Shown here: positions 1-6,462 of the stretch, one piece after another
How the letters are laid out: every line of letters starts with the position of its first letter
How positions within the stretch are numbered: the stretch's first letter is position 1
Source: Choanephora cucurbitarum
Lineage: Eukaryota > Mucoromycota > Mucoromycetes > Mucorales > Choanephoraceae
DNA length: 12,719 bases
Direction of reading: 5' to 3'
NCBI GenBank assembly: GCA_025331435.1
Contig: JAIWNI010000288.1
Coordinates: 1 to 12,719 of the forward strand
Program-made: the position numbers and the translations under genes
Notes under the pieces: generated by a model
The model's database searches: none
What the model was told of the DNA's origin: nothing
Seen by the model: the letters and a program-made list of their open reading frames with translations, nothing else

Positions 1-584
1 ATAACCTTTTGATTTCGTAACCTTTTGTCTCTTAGCCTCTTTGCTCTTTCTTTTTGCCTGGTTAACTCTTTTTCTTCTCTGGTTTATTAGCATCCAAATT
101 AGATATCACAAAAAGTCGCCTAATAATGTCTTTTACATCGGCATTTCAATAATTTCTACTAGCTAGAACGTAAGTTTTACTTTCTTTTTATTTTCATCAC
201 TTTTCTTTTATTTTATTTTATCTGTCCTGATTTCACTCTGACATTCGTGATTGTATTTCAACTAGGCCACGTCAAACACAGATCGGTAACTACACTTCTA
301 CAACCAATTGCCAACTTGTCACCAACAGTTAGAATAGTTGATATTACTTGTCGCGTCTTTCTGTCTAAGTGCATGCATTCATTGTTGTTATAACTACATG
401 AGCACTGTTCCATTGATTGCGCTTTATATTTCCGTACACAGCAAAAAGTCGATTCCTTTGAAACAGCAATTGCATCAACTTAAAGAGTATGCCCATTTTT
501 CAACTAAAAAACCCATCACTAAAAAAAATTGTTAAAGCTAAGTATTCAAAATCGAAAGACAGCCATAAGGCATACTGATCTTGG
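1..584. other. Left-edge AT-rich sequence without a convincing gene
   Basis: The first 340 bases are pyrimidine-rich on the plus strand with no readable protein. An open frame starting at ATG 399 (MSTVPLIALYISVHSKK) ends at a TAA at 533-535. It is 45 codons, lysine-rich at its end, and has no motif, so it could be a decayed terminal exon or chance. Nothing else supportable was seen. Confidence 0.4.
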
Positions 585-590
585 TTTATT
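585..590 (-). promoter_or_regulatory. Polyadenylation signal of the minus-strand pseudogene
   Basis: AATAAA on the minus strand, 62 nt beyond the TGA of the pseudogene. Position fits a 3' processing signal, but the hexamer is common in AT-rich DNA. Confidence 0.35.
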
Positions 591-1032
591 TGTTACAGAC
601 GACATAAAGACCAAAAAAAAAAAGAACAGGAACCAAAAGGAAAGGAAAAAATCAGGATTTTAAGGCCCAAACAGGAAGTGCATCACGCAAAGTTGCAGAT
701 AATTGTTCTTCTACAACTGTATAGGTACGTTCATCACGAGAAGTGCCCTCATCGATGAGGTCTTGCTCATCAACAGAACGAAAGAACTTATTCAACTATG
801 GAAATAGCTTAAATATTCAACGTATATACAACACAAATGCGCAACCTATCCCGTCGGATCGCTAAGAAGGAATTAGAACGCGAAAAGAACGACCGATTCC
901 AGGCTAGAGAAAACCTCTTTCCTCTTCAGATATATATGCTGCTTAGAAACAAGCCTCACACTTCTCAACTGTGTCAAAGCCAACAAACAGAACATCCTTG
1001 GCTTTTTAAAGCAATTGCCGTGGTTGCTTCTT

Positions 1033-1090
1033 CTTCACAACAAAAAGTAGGTTAGTTTACGTTAGTAGAGTTATAGATCCGTAGACTTAC
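1033..1090 (-). other. Intron 2 of the 652-1758 pseudogene
   Basis: This 58-bp interval starts GTAAGT (1090-1085), contains two copies of a CTAAC branch-type motif (ACTAAC and AACTAAC), and ends in GTGAAG at 1033. Splicing is phase 0 and enters the frame that runs unbroken by indels to the terminal TGA at 654-652. Length and signals fit a typical short fungal intron. Confidence 0.7.
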
Positions 1091-1405
1091 TATTGACGAT
1101 TGCTTTCGCTTAGCTTCATTTGCCTTATATTCCTGACATCCGAGGGCAGAAAGGGCAGCAGTTTTAGTGATTTGAAAAGCATTTTCGAATCTATTTCTGA
1201 CTAGGCTTCCCAATGATCTTATGACCACAGGAGCGAACGTTTGGGTTGGATCTGATCCAGCGAGAGCCTTGAAGCCATCGACAGAGAGTTCAATGACCTC
1301 GATATAGACCACAAGATTTACCAATCAATTTTTCATCGCAAAATCCTAGCTGAACTCCAACCCATATGTGTTCTTTGCCACCTAGAAAGCTTTACGATCA
1401 ACATG

Positions 1406-1473
1406 CTGAACAACAAAAAGAATTGATATAAAAGTGAGTAATGATACAGCTTTGTCATCGATATACAACTTAC
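1406..1473 (-). other. Intron 1 of the 652-1758 pseudogene
   Basis: This 68-bp interval starts GTAAGT (1473-1468) and ends TTGTTCAG (ending 1406) on the minus strand. Removing it joins ...SMHI to HVDRKAF in the same phase as the downstream coding stretch, which is the main support for it. Confidence 0.65.
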
Positions 1474-1759
1474 TATATGCATAGAGTATCTATTACGACC
1501 TTTACTAGGATCAGGTGCAGAGTCAGTATCAATCATTAAGGTTTTGATTTGAGCCAGTTTGACCTCTGATCCATGGAATTTTTTTAATGCTTTCTGTTCA
1601 GAATTAGTAATAGCAAGAGAAGCAGCAGAAACAACAGAAACAACAGAAACAACAAGAACGGGAGGGACAGCCTAAGAAGCAGAACGAGCAGTAAGACGAA
1701 CGGCAAAACAAGCAGCAGAGCGAGAGGAAGCGATAACAACAGGAGGAAGGGTTGGCATT

Positions 1760-2968
1760 TGAAGAAAATTCAATAATGATGATGTTTCAATGTCTCTTTT
1801 TGCTCGGTATTATATCTTTTGCTTCTCCCAATTGCTTTTTTTTTATCGAGGACGTCTATTTTTCTAAAGGTAAATCGTATTTTTTTAATTTTTTGGGGCG
1901 CGTTTCAAGTTGACAGGTCAATGAAATATAGTTTTTTCTTAAGATCAAAATCTCGCAATTATAGCTACTAATTTTAAACTGAAAATTTTTTCACATCTAT
2001 TTTTTTTCCTTTTCTTTCTTTCTTTCATTCTTTTTTCATACTGGTAATTACTTGTAATTTTTTTTGTTCATGGTTTCGTAAAGTATATTCTTTCTTAAGA
2101 GGTAAGTTAAAGTAAAGATATCCAAGACATTATTGTTAACTCTTCTTAAACATAGGGCTGATTGCCTGGTATCTCCTGAAGTGTGTTCTCTTACATTAGG
2201 CTAGTTATACCGTAAGTTTTATGTCTCACTGCAATCAAAACGTTTTCTAATCAATATTATTTAGTTTGTCTATGTTGTCCAAACCATTTGGGTCTCTGGT
2301 TGATCTCTATCTAGTAAGAAACCGTCTTCTTATTTGCAGCACTTGTACTAATGTTTCTGTTTCTTCTATAGATCCCCTTGATCAAGAAACAAAGGTCTTT
2401 TTTTTTTGCCTGCTAGCCTTTCTACTTGTGCCCCCTATTTCATACGTAAGTAAAGAAAAAATAAACCGTCTTGCCTTTGTTCTGTTTCTAATTCACAAGC
2501 CTATTTTTTTTAGTTCCTTCTGTATGGTTTCCATTCTATTCCTGTCTCTTGTTCTCTTCGTAAGCTTGAATCTTTACATCTCTGGTTTACTAGTTTCTGG
2601 TTCTCTAATGGAATGCGATGCTGCTCTCTATTGTACGTGAAAGCTGACCAAAATACCAGGGTTATGAAACGATGCCTAATGGCGTGTGCCTAAAATTACC
2701 CCCAAATTTCATTTTGATCCCTTGAAATTCCCGTATTGTTCCTGGCTAAAATAAGCCATTTTTGAAGCAAACTTTTTTTTGATAATAAAAGCCACTTTTT
2801 ATAAGCCTCTAAACATACATATCTAGTCCAATTGTAAAGAAGTATATAAATGAGAATTGCGAATTTTGATCCAATAATAAAAGGAATATGAAAGATGTCA
2901 ATTGCAAAATGACCAATTGAGCGAAGGTATATTGAAAATTTTTTGAAGCAAAGACCAATCATGTAACA
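1760..2968. other. Pyrimidine-rich non-coding stretch
   Basis: Long T and CT runs dominate the plus strand. An open frame at 2266-2640 and a minus-strand frame at 2696-2962 are mostly hydrophobic residues of the kind that T-rich DNA produces, have no motif, and lack good start context. A TATA-like stretch (TATAAT on minus, about 1809-1816) lies about 55 nt upstream of the pseudogene ATG and may be its old promoter. TGCCTAA occurs twice near 2671-2694. No gene is supported. Confidence 0.45.
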
Positions 2969-2974
2969 TGGTCA

Positions 2975-3220
2975 GTGTGTAGGACGCTATGTCTACATAC
3001 ATTTGACTACTGTAGGACTCAATGTCCTACGGTAATGTCCAACACAGTTTGTATGGACATGCTGTCCTAACACAATGTCCGATGTAGTTTGTAGGATGTC
3101 ACGATGTATGTCCGATGTACTTTGTAGGACACTACGCGCGCAGTATTGTGTCGGACATGTGTAGACGTCGTGTCCTACATACGTCTGATGTACAATTTGG
3201 GGTGTGTAGGACATGCAATT
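2975..3220. repeat. Cluster of GTAGGAC / GTCCTAC repeats
   Basis: The heptamer GTAGGAC or its complement, with one-base variants, occurs about nine times in both orientations. A longer unit, ATGTCCGATGTAGTTTGTAG at 3075-3094, recurs at 3108-3127 with one mismatch and in a more diverged form at 3035-3057 and about 3180-3212. The block is much richer in G and in CpG than its surroundings. The minus-strand open frame across it (2993-3274) is a product of the repeat, not a likely protein. Confidence 0.7.
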
Positions 3221-3260
3221 AGTTGTAGTGCAGACACTATAATCAATAGAATTTCTCCTA

Positions 3261-3294
3261 CGTCTCATCCACATTTTTTTATGTGGATGAGACG
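3261..3294. repeat. Perfect 14-bp inverted repeat with T6 loop
   Basis: CGTCTCATCCACAT (3261-3274) is followed by six T and by its exact complement ATGTGGATGAGACG (3281-3294). A second GAGACGGT follows at 3302-3308. It closes the GTAGGAC repeat block and could fold as a hairpin in DNA or RNA. Confidence 0.85.
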
Positions 3295-3780
3295 GTGGTG
3301 AGACGGTAACACTTTCACAGCTTAACTCAAAAATCTCATTTTCTCTACGAAAACTTGATATTTATGAGCGAGACTTTCTAGGATGAACCAAGTAAACAAG
3401 TACTTTATGATGGTCGAAGTGGAAATTGCATTTCTCTACAAAAGTATTCATAGCTTAAGGATTTTGTGTTTGAAGCTTTTTAATTCATTTTGTTAAAAAT
3501 TCAGTTTCCGCATTTTTTCTTGAAATCACTTAGAAAATATTTTTCTATTTATTTTTCTAACTCAAATAGGCTGTAGATTGAGTGAGACTACTGTCCAAGT
3601 TACACATTTTTCATTGTTGTGTAAGTGCAAGAAGACATATATGCAAACTTTTGGAACTTGTACCTCTCCATGTACCTTAATCTCGCTTTTTTTGGGTATC
3701 AAAATGCTCAGAACAACAAGAAGTAACGAATGAACCACTTTTGACATAAATTAGAGCAGTTGTTGACTATATTCTTATTT
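3295..3780. other. AT-rich sequence with no gene seen
   Basis: No start-stop pair with protein-like composition was found on either strand. The short minus-strand open frame at 3562-3747 is hydrophobic and lacks motifs. Some of this could be decayed repeat, as it lies between two repeat blocks. Confidence 0.4.
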
Positions 3781-3820
3781 TCGAAATGAAGCGAGTTCGA
3801 ACTAAATACACCTTCAATAT

Positions 3821-4095
3821 CCGGTATCCATTTTAAGGGATTTTTTGCAACTTTTTTTCTTGTGTATCAATAGCCCAATTCTTAATTAGGATTTTTCTGC
3901 AACTTTTTTCTGGCACTGAAAATCATTTTCTGTGATAAACAAAATTTGACCATCCGATTCCTAATTAGGGTTTTTTATGCAACTTTTTTCTTTCATCCTA
4001 GTTTCCATGTTACAAGAACATTTTTATTTTTTTATGAAATGAAGAGTTGGTATTCCGGTTCCTTAATAAGCTTTTTTTTTGCAACTTTTTTTCTG
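3821..4095 (+). repeat. Four degenerate copies of a TTTTTTGCAACTTTTTTCT repeat
   Basis: A core TTTTTNTGCAACTTTTTTCT occurs at about 3841-3860, 3891-3911, 3971-3991 and 4072-4093. Each is preceded by a related box: CCGGTATCCATTTTAAGG, CCAATTCTTAATTAGG, CCGATTCCTAATTAGG and CCGGTTCCTTAATAAG. Spacing between copies grows (about 53, 79, 101 bp). Upstream of copies 1 and 4 a further shared box, GAAATGAAG(C)GAGTT, appears near 3783 and 4036, so the ancestral unit was longer. Confidence 0.75.
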
Positions 4096-4505
4096 ATATC
4101 AAATCTGACTTAGCAGTAGTAACTTGTCAATCGAATGCAATAGAAACAAAATGTGCAAAGTAAAATATCTGGCATTGAACAGTATAGACTCTTCAATTTA
4201 GCGCTGTTTCTCTTTATTATTTTCTCTAAATTTTACTTCTTTTTTTACTATATCCTTTTTCTCTTTTATTCATTTTTTATAAAATATCTTTCAAATTTTT
4301 CTTTCTTTCTCTAACTATTATCCTACTACCCTTGACTTTTATTTCACGAGTTACCTGAATGTATTCCTACAAGAGGTTTGTGTTTTATCATGTTTCTTAG
4401 CTCATTTAACTAACATATTCTCGTTCAAGCAGACCTTACACCAAGTAGTTGATATTCATTGTTTTTTCAGTTAGTATTAAACATCAATTTGTTATACTTA
4501 TCTAA
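4096..4505. other. AT-rich spacer before the Helitron gene
   Basis: No gene was seen. The stretch is T-rich with runs such as CTTTCTTTCT, and becomes more mixed after 4320. It may include the 5' part of the Helitron, but no clear terminal TC signature could be fixed. Confidence 0.35.
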
Positions 4506-4509
4506 TATA

Positions 4510-4585
4510 TTAAAATGATACGGTTCTGCTAAAAAACAGTCACTCACTGCTTAAAATGAAGAGCTAAAAAACAGTCACTTGGTTT
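4510..4585 (+). repeat. Imperfect tandem duplication with a 17-bp exact core upstream of Rep
   Basis: GCTAAAAAACAGTCACT occurs at 4528-4544 and again at 4563-4579. Each is preceded by TTAAAATGA (4510-4518 and 4551-4559), so the unit is about 35-41 bp in tandem. It lies about 90-160 bp upstream of the Rep start codon. It could be a promoter element or a Rep-binding iteron; neither is shown by sequence alone. Confidence 0.75.
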
Positions 4586-4669
4586 TAAATTAATAATAAA
4601 GCTTGCAATTACTAATTCTTAACTGTTAACTTTCTATATTCTATCGACTTTTTACACACTTAAAAAAAA

Positions 4670-6439
4670 ATGAACACCAACAACCCAACTGTTTTCTGTG
4701 CTTCTTGCAACGAGCCCGGCCACTCCCGTAGAACATCCCGTCTCTGTAGAATGAACCCCCTTAACTTGACACTTTCTGAGGCTGATGACATTCAGACTTT
4801 TGATCTTACCCCTACCAGCAGCATTTCCACTGGTAGAAGAAACCGTTCTGTCAATCCACAATCGACGTTGAACATTGCAAAGGACTTGGCATCACTACCT
4901 ACAGTTCGAGATGATCGTGGCTCAATGAACTGTGTCTGTTCTCAATGTGGTGCTCTCATGTGGATTGAAGAGAGAGTTTCAAAAAGTAGTAGAATTCGTC
5001 CTGAGTTTCAGCTTTGTTGTTGCAGGGGAAAGGCTATTTTGCCTCCTCTACAAGCTACTCCCTCTGAAATTTCCAACTTACTTCAGATCAATGATGCCAC
5101 TTCGAAGGAATTTAGAAAGAATATTCGTCTTTACAATAGTTCTTTAAGTTTCACTTCATTTGGTGTAAATTTAGATTTGAGTTTGGCAAATAATTCTGTT
5201 GGTTCATATACATTTCGTATTCAAGGAAGCCCCTACCATTTGATTGGATCTGTTGTACCTTCAGATAACAACAATCCCAAGTTTGCCCAACTTTACATCT
5301 ATGATGCTGAGCAAGAGATTACCAATCGTCATGCTGTTGCACCCAGTGTTAATATCATGACACTTCAGCAATTACAAGAACTGATGCATCGAATGAATCC
5401 TTTTGTGGCCATTTTTAAGAACATGACACAAATTGCCAATGATCAACGCAATAGCACTGATCCTCAAAACAATGGGATTGAATCGTTGGAGAACATCAAA
5501 TTGGTCTTTAGAGCTGAAGGTGTTCCTGATCGTAGACGTTACAATCGTCCTACACATGGATCTGAGATAGCCGCTATCATAATTGGTGGTGAAAACGATG
5601 ATGACACTCCCAACTCAAGAGACATTGTTGTTCGTTATCAAGACGATTCACTTACTAGAGTCAATGAGTCTAATCAGTTTTACGACCCATTGCATTATGT
5701 TCTTTTGTTTCCTTCGGGTGAACCTGGATGGAGTATCAACACAAAGAGCATCTCTGGTAATCGTAAGATAACAGTCATGGAGTTCTATAGCTTTCGATTG
5801 ATGTACAGACCCAACAATAATCATCTTTTGCATTCCTTTGGCAATCTCTTTCAACAGTACATTGTTGATAGTTATGCTAAAATGGAACAAAACAGACTTT
5901 CGTATATTCGTCACAATCAAAAAAAGCTAAGATGTGAAGCCTATCAAGGTCTACAAGATGCCATTGATGTCAATGACTATGTCAATTCTGCTGACCCTCA
6001 AAGTTTAGCACGTATTGGCAAAAAAGTCATCTTGCCTTCTTCGTTCATTGGAGGCCCACGTCATATGGCTCAGTTGTACCAAGATGCACTTAGTATTGTT
6101 CGTAGATTCGGTAAACCCGACTACTTTATCACTTTTACATGTAATCCTAAGTGGCCTGAAATTCAAAGAGAATTGCTTCACCATCAAAAGGCTTCAGATC
6201 GGCCTGATCTTTGTACACGAGTGTTCAACCTCAAACTTCGAGAACTTTTGGATGATCTCACAAAAAAGCATGTCTTGGGTAAAGTCATTGCTTTTATTTA
6301 TACTATTGAGTTCCAAAAGCGAGGTTTACCTCATGCACATATCCTCTTAATTGTTGATCCTGCTGATAAGCCTCAGACTATTGAAGATATGATAAGATTG
6401 TTTCTGCTGAAATTCCAGATCCTGATGCTTATCCCTTAG
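4670..6439 (+). CDS. Helitron Rep-helicase, N-terminal half (HUH nuclease), ended by frameshift
   Basis: This 589-residue frame is the front of the Helitron replication initiator, which nicks and religates DNA during rolling-circle transposition. It starts at ATG 4670 after a run of A, with A at -3. Residues 10-26 form C-x2-C-x4-H-x7-C, a zinc-knuckle-like cluster. C88, C90, C93 and C116-118 form a second cluster, with MWIEE between and GKAILPPL after it, as is usual in the N-terminal part of these proteins. The Helitron_like_N region follows. ITFTCNPKW (487-495) is Rep motif 1, and GLPHAHILL (552-560) is the HUH motif with H555 and H557. The native frame appears lost after residue 573: the last 16 or so residues (MIRLFLLKFQ...) are out of frame, and the proper continuation is in the next frame. 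The missing tyrosine motif lies there. Confidence 0.9.
   Translation: MNTNNPTVFCASCNEPGHSRRTSRLCRMNPLNLTLSEADDIQTFDLTPTSSISTGRRNRSVNPQSTLNIAKDLASLPTVRDDRGSMNCVCSQCGALMWIEERVSKSSRIRPEFQLCCCRGKAILPPLQATPSEISNLLQINDATSKEFRKNIRLYNSSLSFTSFGVNLDLSLANNSVGSYTFRIQGSPYHLIGSVVPSDNNNPKFAQLYIYDAEQEITNRHAVAPSVNIMTLQQLQELMHRMNPFVAIFKNMTQIANDQRNSTDPQNNGIESLENIKLVFRAEGVPDRRRYNRPTHGSEIAAIIIGGENDDDTPNSRDIVVRYQDDSLTRVNESNQFYDPLHYVLLFPSGEPGWSINTKSISGNRKITVMEFYSFRLMYRPNNNHLLHSFGNLFQQYIVDSYAKMEQNRLSYIRHNQKKLRCEAYQGLQDAIDVNDYVNSADPQSLARIGKKVILPSSFIGGPRHMAQLYQDALSIVRRFGKPDYFITFTCNPKWPEIQRELLHHQKASDRPDLCTRVFNLKLRELLDDLTKKHVLGKVIAFIYTIEFQKRGLPHAHILLIVDPADKPQTIEDMIRLFLLKFQILMLIP
6389..6390 (+). other. Probable single-base loss that breaks the Rep-helicase frame
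   Basis: The upstream frame reads TIED up to 6388. The downstream frame resumes with DKIVSAEIPDPDAYP at 6391, leaving two bases (AT) where a codon should be. The downstream frame is open from 6385, and the upstream frame is closed at 6437-6439, so the two overlap for about 55 bases as expected for a one-base deletion. No GT-AG intron of sensible size and no X-XXY-YYZ slippery heptamer is present at the site. Confidence 0.8.
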
Positions 6440-6462
6440 CACATGAAACGGTCATTAGAAAT

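Larger units (their letters stand above)
652..1758 (-). pseudogene. Three-exon pseudogene of unknown function with ten premature stops
   Basis: Read on the minus strand, ATG at 1758-1756 (MPTLPPVVIASS) opens a frame that continues through exon 1 (1758-1474), exon 2 (1405-1091) and exon 3 (1032-652) to a TGA at 654-652, about 326 codons. Both introns join in phase 0 and keep the frame. Well-preserved stretches include QKALKKFHGSEVKLAQIKT in exon 1, VYIEVIELSVDGFKALAGSD and FAPVVIRSLGSLVRNRFEN in exon 2, and VEEQLSATLRDALPVWALKS at the C-terminus. Exon 1 has a VVS repeat coded by an ACAACAGAA microsatellite (about 1629-1655). In-frame stops lie at 1674, 1384, 1348, 1327, 1008, 945, 906, 864, 819 and 798 (first base on the minus strand), with no frameshift seen. 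An AATAAA sits at 590-585, 62 nt past the stop. I do not recognise the family. The part of exon 3 around 864-796 is the least protein-like and could hide another intron. Confidence 0.68.

Noticed and set aside
837..1055. Plus-strand open frame of 72 codons
   Set aside because: It is antisense to exon 3 of the minus-strand pseudogene, whose frame, introns and terminal stop are better supported.
652..1758. Alternative genetic code with TAA/TAG read as Gln
   Set aside because: The Helitron protein has about 1,500 codons with no internal TAA/TAG, and TGA stops are also present in the pseudogene.
2266..2640. Plus-strand open frame of 124 codons with several hydrophobic stretches
   Set aside because: T-rich DNA gives Leu/Phe/Ser-rich frames by chance; no motif, no homology recognised, and length is within chance for this composition.
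2696..2962. Minus-strand open frame of 88 codons
   Set aside because: Hydrophobic and Lys-rich only because of base composition; no domain, no splice or promoter support.
2975..3220. CRISPR array
   Set aside because: Repeats are short, in both orientations and irregularly spaced, and the host appears to be a eukaryote.
2993..3274. Minus-strand open frame with repeated TSDI peptides
   Set aside because: The frame is a direct product of the GTAGGAC repeat block, so the repeated peptides reflect DNA repeats, not a protein.
6380..6400. Programmed -1 ribosomal frameshift joining the two Helitron frames
   Set aside because: No slippery heptamer at the junction, and fusion of Rep and helicase in one frame is the rule in the family, so a deletion or sequencing error is simpler.
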